64,000 nt of DNA from assembly GCA_036986135.1 (NCBI GenBank), contig BTQZ01000007.1, positions 22,479-86,478 on the forward strand. Direction: 5' to 3'. The notes beneath the pieces were generated by a model, which saw only the letters and a list, made by a program, of their open reading frames with translations, was not told the DNA's origin and made no database searches. This DNA comes from JADFRG01 sp036986135 (lineage in GTDB: Bacteria; Chloroflexota; Anaerolineae; Anaerolineales; E44-bin32). Shown in pieces: positions 44,505-52,687 of the stretch (its first letter is position 1; each line of letters begins with the position of its first letter). The translations under genes and the position numbers were made by a program.

Positions 44505-45443
44505 ATGATCAGCATTGAAGGCTTGACGAAGCGGTTTGGCGATACCACGGCGGTGGAAAACCTGGAGCTTGAGATCCGCTCAGGGGAGGTATTCGGTTTC
44601 CTGGGCCCGAATGGAGCCGGTAAGACCACGACGCTGCGCATGCTGAGCGCGCTGATCAATCCCACTTCTGGAACGGCGCAGGTGGCCGGCTATCGACTTG
44701 GGGAGGACGACCAGGCGCTCCGCCGCAACGTCGGCATTCTGACGGAGGCCCCGGGACTCTACGATCGTCTGAGCGCGGAACGCAATCTAAGTTTCTTTGC
44801 CCACCTGTACGGAGTAGGTGATGTCGATGGGCGGGTCGAGCGCTACCTGAAGCTTCTGGGGCTGTGGGAGCGGCGCTCGGAACCGGTTGCCACTTTCTCG
44901 CGCGGAATGCGACAGAAGCTGGCCATCGCCAGGGCGATGCTGCATGAACCTCCGGTTCTGTTCTTGGATGAACCCACCACGGGCCTGGACCCGGAGGCAT
45001 CCCGGCTGGTTCGAGAATTCATCGAGGGATTGAGGGGCGAAGGCCGCACGATCATCCTGAATACTCACAATTTGGACGAGGCGGATCGCCTCTGCGACCG
45101 AATCGGCGTGCTCAACACCCGATTGCTGGCTCTGGACACGCCGGCCGCCCTGCGGCGGGAGGTCTTTGGTAGCAAAGTCGTGTTCCACCTGGCCGATCTT
45201 CGTCCGGAGTTTGAAGCGATAGTTGCCAACTTCCCCTTTGTGGATGCGGTCGAGTCCATGGATGCCAAGCTTGTTGTGACGCTGGACGACCCGGAGACGC
45301 ACAACCCGGCGCTCGTTGCGGCCCTGGTAAACGCGGGCGCGCAGGTGCAGTTCGTGGGGGAAATCCGACAATCCTTGGAGGACGTCTACCTGCGCCTGGT
45401 TGGCAACGGGGGCACGGAATCTGAACGAGGAGATGAGACGTGA
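44505..45443 (+). CDS. ABC-2 type exporter ATPase
   Basis: The 312-residue ATPase shows Walker A GPNGAGKTT (38-46), signature FSRGMRQKLAIARAM, Walker B VLFLDEPTTGLDPEA and H-loop NTHNLDEAD. A C-terminal DUF4162-like region follows. It belongs to the CcmA/drug- and antibiotic-export group. It overlaps the permease gene by four bases, giving a two-gene exporter. Confidence 0.92.
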   Translation: MISIEGLTKRFGDTTAVENLELEIRSGEVFGFLGPNGAGKTTTLRMLSALINPTSGTAQVAGYRLGEDDQALRRNVGILTEAPGLYDRLSAERNLSFFAHLYGVGDVDGRVERYLKLLGLWERRSEPVATFSRGMRQKLAIARAMLHEPPVLFLDEPTTGLDPEASRLVREFIEGLRGEGRTIILNTHNLDEADRLCDRIGVLNTRLLALDTPAALRREVFGSKVVFHLADLRPEFEAIVANFPFVDAVESMDAKLVVTLDDPETHNPALVAALVNAGAQVQFVGEIRQSLEDVYLRLVGNGGTESERGDET

Positions 45444-46231
45444 ATCGGGTCTATCGGATCGTTCGCAAGGAATGGGCGGAGATATTCAAGAACCGCTTTG
45501 TGCTCTTCACCGTCGCCTTTCTGCCGCTGCTGGCCGCCTTGCTTCCGCTTGGCATCCTGTATTTCGTCAGCTCCTCTCCCGATTTCGCAGCCGATGTTGG
45601 AGAAGATATTCCCCAGGAGTTCTCGGCGCTGTGCAATAACCTGACCGGTCAGGAGTGCATACAGTATTTCCTTATCAGTCAGTTCATTTTACTTTTCATG
45701 ATCCTGCCGCTGGCGATTCCCATTACGATTGCTTCCTACAGCATTATCGGAGAGAAGACGACACGCACCCTCGAACCGTTGCTGGCCACGCCGATCACCA
45801 CGGCCGAACTGCTGGGTGGCAAGGGAGCTGCGGCGGTTATCCCGGGCGTGACTGCGACCTGGCTTGCCTATCTGGTTCTCGTGATCGGAGTGGCCTTGAT
45901 GGGCGTTGGATCCGGTGTCATGGACAATCTGCTGGATCCATTCTGGTTGATCGCAATTATTGTGGTGGGTCCGCTGCTCGCGCTGACCGGCGTGAGCGTA
46001 GCAGTGATCGTCTCATCGCGCGCGACAGATCCTCGCACGGCGGAGCAAACCTCCATGCTGGTCTTCCTCCCCATCTTGCTCGTCTTCTTCGCACAAATGG
46101 CGGGCTTGATCTTGATCGACGCGCAGCTGGTGCTGCTGATCGCACTGGCGCTGGTCGTGATCGATGCGGGCCTGATGGCAGTTGCCGTGCAGTTGTTCCA
46201 GCGGGAGACCATTCTAACGCGTTGGAAATAG
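45440..46231 (+). CDS. ABC-2 type permease
   Basis: The 263-residue protein has six predicted helices, an N-terminal KEWAEIFKNR motif typical of ABC-2 permeases, and the EKTTRTLEPLLATPI loop near residue 110 found in NatB/YhaP-type permeases. It pairs with the ATPase upstream. The substrate is unknown; the YtrA-like regulator suggests a cell-envelope or antibiotic-stress role. Confidence 0.9.
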   Translation: MNRVYRIVRKEWAEIFKNRFVLFTVAFLPLLAALLPLGILYFVSSSPDFAADVGEDIPQEFSALCNNLTGQECIQYFLISQFILLFMILPLAIPITIASYSIIGEKTTRTLEPLLATPITTAELLGGKGAAAVIPGVTATWLAYLVLVIGVALMGVGSGVMDNLLDPFWLIAIIVVGPLLALTGVSVAVIVSSRATDPRTAEQTSMLVFLPILLVFFAQMAGLILIDAQLVLLIALALVVIDAGLMAVAVQLFQRETILTRWK

Positions 46232-46245
46232 GAATCGGCTACAAA

Positions 46246-47001
46246 TTGAGCGAAGCCCCAATCCCCGTTTGCGACTACGAAGGTTCTGACTATCAGGAGC
46301 GATTCTGGGGGCGCGGAGACCGCGCCTATGAGGACGGCGCGGAGGCGGCCGCGCTCAGGCGCTTGCTCCCTTCTGCGGGAGAGTTCCTGCTCGAGCTCGG
46401 CGCGGGAGCGGGCAGGCACACACCGCGCTACGCTGGCTACCGCCGGGTGGCGCTCCTTGACTACTCGTTCTCTCAGTTAAAGCAGGCCCGTTCACGGCTG
46501 GGCCCAGATGATCGATTTGAGTACATTGTGGGCGACATCTATCACCTGCCGTTCCAGCGCGGCGCCTTCGATGCAGCCACTATGATCCGCACCTTCCATC
46601 ACATGGCCGATCCTCAGGCGGCACTGGCCAGCGCCCATAGAGTGCTCGAGAGCGGAGCCAGCTTTATCTTGGAGTATGCCAATAAGCGCAATTTGAAGGC
46701 CATCCTCCGCTGGCTGGGAGGCCGGCAAAGCTGGAACCCTTTTGATCCGGAGCCGGTCGAGTTCGTGGAACTCAACTTCAACTTCCACCCTGAATCCGTA
46801 CGGGCGTGGTTGCAAAAAACAGGTTTCGTGGTGGAGCGACAGCTGGCGGTATCGAACTTTCGGCTACCGTTGGTCAAGAGTCTGGTCCCCCCGCGGGCTC
46901 TAGTGGCTGTTGACACGGCACTTCAGCCGACCGGCCGATGGATTCAGCTTTCCCCGAGCGTGTTTGTGTTGGCACAGGTAGAAGGTCCCTCCCAGACTTG
47001 A
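46246..47001 (+). CDS. SAM-dependent methyltransferase
   Basis: The 251-residue protein is a class I methyltransferase: motif I LLELGAGAGRHTPRY, acidic motif II VALLDYSFSQLKQA, VGDIYHLPFQRGAFDAATMIRTFHHMADP, typical of UbiE/Methyltransf_11 types. The start is uncertain: TTG at 46246, or TTG at 46222 overlapping the permease end; no ATG is available before motif I. The open frame to 45655 is shadow sequence of the permease gene. Substrate unknown. Confidence 0.8.
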   Translation: MSEAPIPVCDYEGSDYQERFWGRGDRAYEDGAEAAALRRLLPSAGEFLLELGAGAGRHTPRYAGYRRVALLDYSFSQLKQARSRLGPDDRFEYIVGDIYHLPFQRGAFDAATMIRTFHHMADPQAALASAHRVLESGASFILEYANKRNLKAILRWLGGRQSWNPFDPEPVEFVELNFNFHPESVRAWLQKTGFVVERQLAVSNFRLPLVKSLVPPRALVAVDTALQPTGRWIQLSPSVFVLAQVEGPSQT

Positions 47002-47170
47002 GGAAGCGGGCGGGCAGGAGGCAGGCTCGGAGCAAGCGCCGCCATCCATTGCAGGGCCAGCGAGCGGGTCGGCGTCGGCCAGAGGATCGGGAGCAGGCGT
47101 GTCCGATACGCCTGGCTGGAACCCCCCGATCATTGGTTCGGTTATCAGCAGGGCAGCGCTGGAGCCGCGG

Positions 47171-47740
47171 TTAGCTCGCCGGCCGCCAGTATTTCCCCGC
47201 CTCGCGCTGCAGCAACCCCGCGCCCACCATCTCTCGCCGAAGCGTCGCAGTGTCCTCGTGGTGGCGCGCGAGAATTTCGTTGACTCGCTTTTCGCCGTAC
47301 CGTGAACCGAATCGAAAATCGGCCACAATATGCCGCAGGATAGCGAGTAGCTTCTTGCGTTGGGCAGGGATGGTCTCGAGGCGTCCATCGGGAAGAGAAA
47401 AATCCGCAACGACTTTTCGATCGAAGGCATCGAGATCGATCCCGGCTGCGACCGCCGGCAACTCTTCGCGCGACAGCAGCCGACGAGCCATATCCTCAAG
47501 CGCATCGGTCTCCAACTCGTATACGCTATAATAGCCCTCCGCGCGGGCGCTCACGAGGCCAGCCCGCGCGAGCCGTGAAAGATGGTGGGATACGGTCGAA
47601 GGCCTCAACTCGAGCATCGCCGCCAACTGCTCAACCGTGAACCCCTTTTGGGACAGCAGCCCAACGATCTTCAATCGATTGGCGTCCGCCAGCGCCTTGA
47701 AGAATTCCAACAGCTCATCTGAAATTGATTTAGTGTTCAT
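47171..47740 (-). CDS. ArsR-type winged-helix regulator with DUF2087 domain
   Basis: The 189-residue protein has an ArsR-like HTH (about 5-85: LLEFFKALADANRLKIVGLLSQ, LRPSTVSHHLSRLARAGLV) and a C-terminal DUF2087 domain (from about 105: DFSLPDGRLETIPAQRKKLLAILRHI to FRFGSRYGEKRVNEIL). No metal-binding Cys pair is visible. The start is ATG 47740 with no Shine-Dalgarno site. A near-perfect palindrome at 47744-47769 abuts the start, so autoregulation is likely. Confidence 0.88.
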   Translation of the reverse strand: MNTKSISDELLEFFKALADANRLKIVGLLSQKGFTVEQLAAMLELRPSTVSHHLSRLARAGLVSARAEGYYSVYELETDALEDMARRLLSREELPAVAAGIDLDAFDRKVVADFSLPDGRLETIPAQRKKLLAILRHIVADFRFGSRYGEKRVNEILARHHEDTATLRREMVGAGLLQREAGKYWRPAS

Positions 47741-47743
47741 CAA

Positions 47744-47769
47744 ACTAAATCGATGGTCATCGAATTAGT
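47744..47769 (+). promoter_or_regulatory. Palindromic operator next to the ArsR-like gene
   Basis: Twelve-base arms (47744-47755 and 47758-47769) around a 2-base centre are complementary except for one position. The site lies between the divergent ArsR-type and phosphoribosyltransferase genes. It can control both. Confidence 0.65.
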
Positions 47770-47807
47770 ATTGCGGGGATTTATCTGCCTGTCAAGGGGG
47801 GAGGCCA

Positions 47808-48365
47808 ATGCCTGAGAAGAGAGAGACCTTTGCTGTCGAGATTGCGGGCGTTCGGAGGCGACTGCCGCTGTTCGAGGTCGCTCCCGGACTGCGGATTGCG
47901 GTCCTAAACATCCTGGGCGACACCGAGTTGGTTGAGGCTTGTGGGAAAGAGCTGGGAGAACGACTGGAGGGTGTCGACTACGAGGTATTAGTGACCGCGG
48001 AGGCCAAGAGCATTCCGCTGATCTGCTCGCTGGCCAGAGAAACCGGCAAGGATTACGTGGTGCTGCGAAAGTCCTACAAGCAGTATATGGGAGAGACGAT
48101 CGAGGCCGAAACTCTCTCGATCACAACCGGGAAGCCGCAGGGCCTCCACCTGGATGAGAAGGACCGGCTCATCGTCAGTGGGCGGAAGGTGGCGCTGGTT
48201 GACGATGTGATCAGTACCGGGTCGACGCTCAAAGGGATGCGAAAGGTGATGGAGCTGGCCGGCGCCGAAGTTGTAGCGGAGGCGGCGATCTTCACGGAGG
48301 GCGAACCGGAGGATTGGAACCACATCATCGCTCTTGGCCACCTGCCGCTGTTCCGAGACGCGTAA
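47808..48365 (+). CDS. Phosphoribosyltransferase-family protein (Apt-like)
   Basis: The 185-residue protein has the type I PRTase PRPP loop VALVDDVISTGSTLKGM (about 127-143) and a flexible region around YVVLRKSYK. It is longest in similarity to adenine phosphoribosyltransferase and PRT-like regulators. The base it uses cannot be assigned. It is divergent from the ArsR/DUF2087 regulator and may be under its control. Confidence 0.82.
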   Translation: MPEKRETFAVEIAGVRRRLPLFEVAPGLRIAVLNILGDTELVEACGKELGERLEGVDYEVLVTAEAKSIPLICSLARETGKDYVVLRKSYKQYMGETIEAETLSITTGKPQGLHLDEKDRLIVSGRKVALVDDVISTGSTLKGMRKVMELAGAEVVAEAAIFTEGEPEDWNHIIALGHLPLFRDA

Positions 48366-48368
48366 CCT

Positions 48369-48881
48369 TCAGCCGCAGATAACCGGTCCCGCGTCGCTCC
48401 AGGTCACCTCGAACCGACCCTCGATCCGGTCGATGCCATCCAGCTCGAGCCAAAACCAGCCGCCGGCGACCTTTCCCTCCGTATAATTTTCCAGGCCAAT
48501 TGCACCATCTTTGGCGGGGATCCATTCAGTCCCGCCGATGAAGGCTGCCCCATAACCTCCGCGCTCGCTGAGTTCGATTTGACTACCCGCCATCGACGAG
48601 TCGAATCGCCGCACGGCGATGCTGACCTGCGGCGGCTCCGGGTCGCCCAGCCGGTAGAGATCGAAGATAATCGCCGGGGCATCGACCGGAGAGCAACTGG
48701 CTTCAAACGTGCCCGCGTAATGCGGCGGCTCGCTCGACACCGACCCGGCTCGTGAACAGCCGGCCACCAGGATTGGTGCCAATAGCAGCAGCCAAACGGT
48801 CCGCCGCGATCCAAAGGGGCGGTAGGCAGAGACCTCCGAGCGGTGACTCGGTCCGGAGGTCTCAAGCTGTGCGGGTCTCAC
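48369..48881 (-). CDS. Small lipoprotein coupled to DUF4139 gene
   Basis: The product (about 170 residues from GTG 48881) has a basic N-terminus, a hydrophobic helix and lipobox LVAGC (about 44-48), then a secreted domain with paired beta strands and a Cys near the C-terminus (AGPVICG). No family was recognised. The chosen GTG is two bases past the stop of the DUF4139 gene, suggesting coupled translation. The longer open frame to 49010 overlaps that gene and is not supported. Confidence 0.6.
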   Translation of the reverse strand: MRPAQLETSGPSHRSEVSAYRPFGSRRTVWLLLLAPILVAGCSRAGSVSSEPPHYAGTFEASCSPVDAPAIIFDLYRLGDPEPPQVSIAVRRFDSSMAGSQIELSERGGYGAAFIGGTEWIPAKDGAIGLENYTEGKVAGGWFWLELDGIDRIEGRFEVTWSDAGPVICG

Positions 48882-48883
48882 TC

Positions 48884-50449
48884 TTACGGCCAGAAGTAAC
48901 GAACGTCGTAGTCTAGGGTGATCTCCCCGTCTGCCGGGATCCTGACCCGGAACTCGATCGTCGATGAGTCCAGCTTCTCGAAGTCGTGGCTGGACTGAAG
49001 GATGCGCCACTCGCTCCAGCGGAAGAGGTGTTCTACCACTCGCACCTCCGCCGCCTCGTCCTTGTAGTTGCGGAGCGTGATCTCGAACGATTCTTCGAGG
49101 GTCTTGTCGGAGGGTCTGCGGAAGTCGGTCTGGATTCTTTCGCCTACGATGTCAAAGGCGTCCCCGACGTAGAGCCTCACCGTCTCGCCCTCTGGCGTGT
49201 GGTCGATGCTGTCCTCACCGATCAGCAGCGCAGCACCGTCGACATCTTCCTGATAGACGCGCACACGACCCTTGGGCAGGTCGGCTTGGGCCTGTTCGGT
49301 GTCGAACTCAAGCAGCACCATGACCTTGGGATTGGAGGCAATGCCGTAGGAAGGATCGGTCTGAGGGTATCCGTAGAAGTTGCAGTACCAGTAGTTGTTG
49401 CGGCACTGAAGTGCGTCATAGACGAAGAACTTCTCGGCAGGGACCTGGTTGACCGACACGAACTCGATCTGCTTGTTCTCGTTGTTCTTAATCGTGACCG
49501 GCCGGGGCACTTCGTAAAGCTGATACTCAAAGAACTCCCGCTGCTCGACGGGTGTGGCTGCCAGCTCTGCCTCGGCTGCGAACCGCTGGTCCTGGCCCGC
49601 AAAGCCTGCCTGGGGCAGACGCTGGAGATCGCCGGCGATCAGCTTCAGGCGTGCGTCCTCATAGGTGGTCCCACTAGTGTTCCGCAGGGTGACCCAGCCG
49701 TCCAGGTCGATCGACCGCTCGTTGCTTGCAAGCAGCACGACATAGTCGGCCTGCCAGGAGATCCCGCCCGTCAGGTAAGTGATCTCCACGTCCTGTGAGC
49801 CGGCCTGGTCCGCCATCAGTTGCCAGACCAACGTGGGTCGCGTGATCAGCCCCTCCGGCAGCTCAGGGAACGAAACTTCCCGAACGCTTCCGCTGATAAC
49901 GGAGACCTGTCCGTCTTCGTCTTGAAGAATGATGCCTCCCTGTGAGCTAAGCAGACTACCCTCGTACAGAGTGCCGTCTTCGGTCACGACGCGGATGACC
50001 TGATCCAGATATTTCTTGAACAGTGCGTTGGAGTCGACCAGGTCGTATTGGTAGTTTTGCTCGAGGATGGAAGTTCCGGTGGGATCCGTCAGCGATTTGA
50101 AAAGCACGCTGGTGGGGTCTATAGAAGCCGCTACGTCGGTGAAGGCGATTTCATTGAATCCCCGCGAGAAGTCGAACGCCCGGCGGTCGCGCACAAGCGC
50201 CGTGCCCTCGTTGTAGACCGTCAATGCGACCGTCGTTTCGGCCGCTTCCGCGGTTGAAGCACGAGTCGGGGCCACCGGTTCATCGGTAGCACGCTGTCCG
50301 CTGCAGGCGACCGCCAATGCAGCCAGCCCGAGAGCGACACCGATCGCGCGCCACCGCACCCCGCTGTGCCGCCATGAGGACCCGCGGAGGCTCTCGCTTA
50401 CGGAGCGGGTCCTCTGAGCTGCGGCAGTAATTAAGCTAGAATACTTCAT
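48884..50449 (-). CDS. DUF4139-domain lipoprotein
   Basis: The 521-residue protein starts at ATG 50449 after an AGGAAGGA site. It has an unusually long n-region, then a hydrophobic helix and lipobox AVAC. The mature part (from TTVALTVYNEGTALVRDRR) is a DUF4139-type beta-rich protein with conserved ISWQADYVVLL and WRILQSSHDFEKLDSS segments. It would be anchored outside the membrane. The function of DUF4139 proteins is unknown. The small lipoprotein gene follows immediately. Confidence 0.82.
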   Translation of the reverse strand: MKYSSLITAAAQRTRSVSESLRGSSWRHSGVRWRAIGVALGLAALAVACSGQRATDEPVAPTRASTAEAAETTVALTVYNEGTALVRDRRAFDFSRGFNEIAFTDVAASIDPTSVLFKSLTDPTGTSILEQNYQYDLVDSNALFKKYLDQVIRVVTEDGTLYEGSLLSSQGGIILQDEDGQVSVISGSVREVSFPELPEGLITRPTLVWQLMADQAGSQDVEITYLTGGISWQADYVVLLASNERSIDLDGWVTLRNTSGTTYEDARLKLIAGDLQRLPQAGFAGQDQRFAAEAELAATPVEQREFFEYQLYEVPRPVTIKNNENKQIEFVSVNQVPAEKFFVYDALQCRNNYWYCNFYGYPQTDPSYGIASNPKVMVLLEFDTEQAQADLPKGRVRVYQEDVDGAALLIGEDSIDHTPEGETVRLYVGDAFDIVGERIQTDFRRPSDKTLEESFEITLRNYKDEAAEVRVVEHLFRWSEWRILQSSHDFEKLDSSTIEFRVRIPADGEITLDYDVRYFWP

Positions 50450-50590
50450 TATCACTATCCTTCCTTCCCTCTTGTGCTCATAGACGTCCACAAGGGCTCT
50501 GGAGTTCCCGCCCTGGCCCATCTAGACTACGGGGCACTGTGCCCAGACTCCATAGTCGAGCGGTACCGAAATTTCTGGGGCTCGCCTTGA

Positions 50591-50596
50591 TATAAT
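50591..50596 (+). promoter_or_regulatory. -10 box of the molybdoenzyme gene
   Basis: A perfect TATAAT, preceded by TTGA, lies 29 bp before the GTG start at 50626. No clear -35 box is seen. Confidence 0.45.
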
Positions 50597-50625
50597 CCGC
50601 CCGTTGCGTCGGGAGATCAAACCAG

Positions 50626-51255
50626 GTGTTGACTCGTAGGAAGGAAGAGCGGCGACTAAGACAAGAGGGGAGACTGCCGCCCGGTCAGTCGCTCACCAAT
50701 AAATTCCCAGTACTGCACTACGGACCGGTGTCGCGTTTCGATCCCGAGACCTGGGACTTCCGAGTGTTCGGGGAAGTGGAGGAGGAAAGGCGCTGGTCCT
50801 GGGAGGAGTTTCAGGACCTCCCCCGTACGAGACTGGTGATGGATATCCACTGCGTAACTCGCTGGAGCAAGTTCGATACGGAGTGGGAGGGAGTTTCAAT
50901 CCGTGCCTTAGTAGACGAGGGGCTGATCACCCTCAAGCCCAGCGCACATCACGTGCTCCAGCACTGCGAATACGATTTCACGGTCAACGTGCCAATTGAA
51001 GTGGCATTGGCCGACAACTTCCTTCTGGCCACCCACTTCGATGGGCAGCCCATCAGCCCCGACCACGGGTATCCGCTGCGCGGGATCGTGGGATCGATCC
51101 TCGGTCGCAAGGATCTCCTACAGCCCTATTTCTGGAAAGGTGGGAAGTGGTTGCGCGGACTGGAATTCCTGGAAGAAGATCGGCTCGGCTTCTGGGAGCA
51201 GGCCGGATATCACAATCGCGCCGACATTTGGAAGGAAGAGCGGCTCGCCTACTAA
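50626..51255 (+). CDS. Sulfite-oxidase-fold molybdoenzyme, YuiH-like
   Basis: The 209-residue protein carries the molybdopterin domain of the sulfite oxidase family. The Mo-ligating Cys is C76 in DIHCVTRWS, and the later SPDHGYPLRGIVG and WLRGLEFL segments are typical. It lacks the Tat signal of YedY/MsrP proteins, so a cytosolic YuiH-type enzyme is likely. Electron partner and substrate are unknown. The start is GTG at 50626. Confidence 0.88.
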   Translation: MLTRRKEERRLRQEGRLPPGQSLTNKFPVLHYGPVSRFDPETWDFRVFGEVEEERRWSWEEFQDLPRTRLVMDIHCVTRWSKFDTEWEGVSIRALVDEGLITLKPSAHHVLQHCEYDFTVNVPIEVALADNFLLATHFDGQPISPDHGYPLRGIVGSILGRKDLLQPYFWKGGKWLRGLEFLEEDRLGFWEQAGYHNRADIWKEERLAY

Positions 51256-51303
51256 GCCTGCCCGCATGTATCTCAGCGTGTAAGTCGCGGCCCGTTGGGT
51301 CGC

Positions 51304-52590
51304 CTACGCGTCCAGCCTGACCATCAGGAACGGCACGAGCATCTCTTCCGAAGTGACGCTGCCGTGCCTGCCAAGGAGTGGATTTTCCTTGGCAGCCCAC
51401 CAGAGATAGCCCTCGCCCTGGCTGAGAGCCACCCGGTCGCCGATTCGGCTGCGAGCAGATTTCGATGGTTGACCGGGGCCAAACAGGCCAGCCGCAAGTG
51501 CGTGGTCAGACCCCAGTATTCGGAACATGCGTGGCCAGGTTCGGGCGATGTATTCTTCGACCGCATCGGCCTGGCCCGGCCTCGGATATAGATAGGCGAG
51601 GCGGTTCTCGCCTGAAGGGAGCATGTGCAGCCGACGGATTAGGTCCGGGTGATTGCGCAGCTCTAAGTGGGGATCCTTGCGGGTCGCAACCTGACCATGA
51701 TCCGCCATGAGGATCAACACCGTATCCTTCCGAGCCTCGGGTGACAGCGCATCGACAAAGCCAGCCATCAACGAATCGGCGAATTGTGCGAACTCTGCTT
51801 CTACGCGTTCATCATGCGGGCCGTGACGGTGCGCAAGGTGGTCCACATTGCCAAAGTAGCTCCAAATAAAGCGGGGCTTCTCAGAAGCTGTATCTAACAA
51901 CTGGCGCAGGCTGGTCCAAAGGTCTGACAGCTCGTCGAACGAATGTTGATTGACTTCGGGGTAGTGCATTGTTGATAGGCCGGAGCCGGCGATATTGCTG
52001 TGCAGGAAGGCGTGCGATTCAACCCCCGCCTCGGATAAGTGGGGACCCATAGTTTGCACAGGCAAAAAGGACTTCGGGTCGAAGCCGGCGTGGACCAGTG
52101 AATCCGCTTCGCCTTCGAAGCTGGCCGGTGCGTGCGTGATCATGTTGGCCACAAGGCCATACTCTCGCAAAAACAGCTCGTACCCCAGGATGCCGTGTTC
52201 GGCTGGCGAGCGTCCCGTCCACAGCGTCGTCAGCGCCGCGCTTGTGGTGGATGGAACCACCGACGTCAGCGCACCAAGCGCCCCCCTGCTAACGAGCGGC
52301 TGAAGCGACTTCGCGCGGCCCTCCAACCAACATTCAAACAGGTTCAACCCTAGCGCATCCACTAGGATCACGACCACCTGCCTGGCACTGGAAGCCAGGT
52401 CGTCAAATTCTGCATGGTCAATCGGCGGGTGGGGGAATCCGGGCGCGCCAAGCCAGTTGGCGATGCTCGCCGGCACATTCAAGATGGAAAGCCCGTCATA
52501 AGCGGGGTGAATCGCCTCGGGTCCAAGATCGAGGTCGGGGAGGCGGTGTTCCTCTATTCTCTTTAGTGTAGATTCGAGTGTGGTCGACAT
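51304..52590 (-). CDS. Alkaline-phosphatase-fold phosphodiesterase/pyrophosphatase
   Basis: The 428-residue protein matches type I phosphodiesterase/nucleotide pyrophosphatase proteins. It has the metal Asp in VVILVDALGLN, the nucleophile Thr in STTSAALTTLWTGRSPAEHGILGYE, the FGNVDHLAHRHG loop, and the second metal site ADHGQ. No signal peptide is seen. It follows the EEP-fold lipoprotein gene on the same strand, so both may handle phosphoesters linked to the nearby importer. Confidence 0.87.
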   Translation of the reverse strand: MSTTLESTLKRIEEHRLPDLDLGPEAIHPAYDGLSILNVPASIANWLGAPGFPHPPIDHAEFDDLASSARQVVVILVDALGLNLFECWLEGRAKSLQPLVSRGALGALTSVVPSTTSAALTTLWTGRSPAEHGILGYELFLREYGLVANMITHAPASFEGEADSLVHAGFDPKSFLPVQTMGPHLSEAGVESHAFLHSNIAGSGLSTMHYPEVNQHSFDELSDLWTSLRQLLDTASEKPRFIWSYFGNVDHLAHRHGPHDERVEAEFAQFADSLMAGFVDALSPEARKDTVLILMADHGQVATRKDPHLELRNHPDLIRRLHMLPSGENRLAYLYPRPGQADAVEEYIARTWPRMFRILGSDHALAAGLFGPGQPSKSARSRIGDRVALSQGEGYLWWAAKENPLLGRHGSVTSEEMLVPFLMVRLDA

Positions 52591-52687
52591 CAGAGGCTTG
52601 TTAGTGAGAATCGAAGGGATGCGAGGGGATCGCTAGACGGCGAGCTTTGCTCGCAAGCTGCTGCCCGCGCACACTTGCGGAGGCGGA

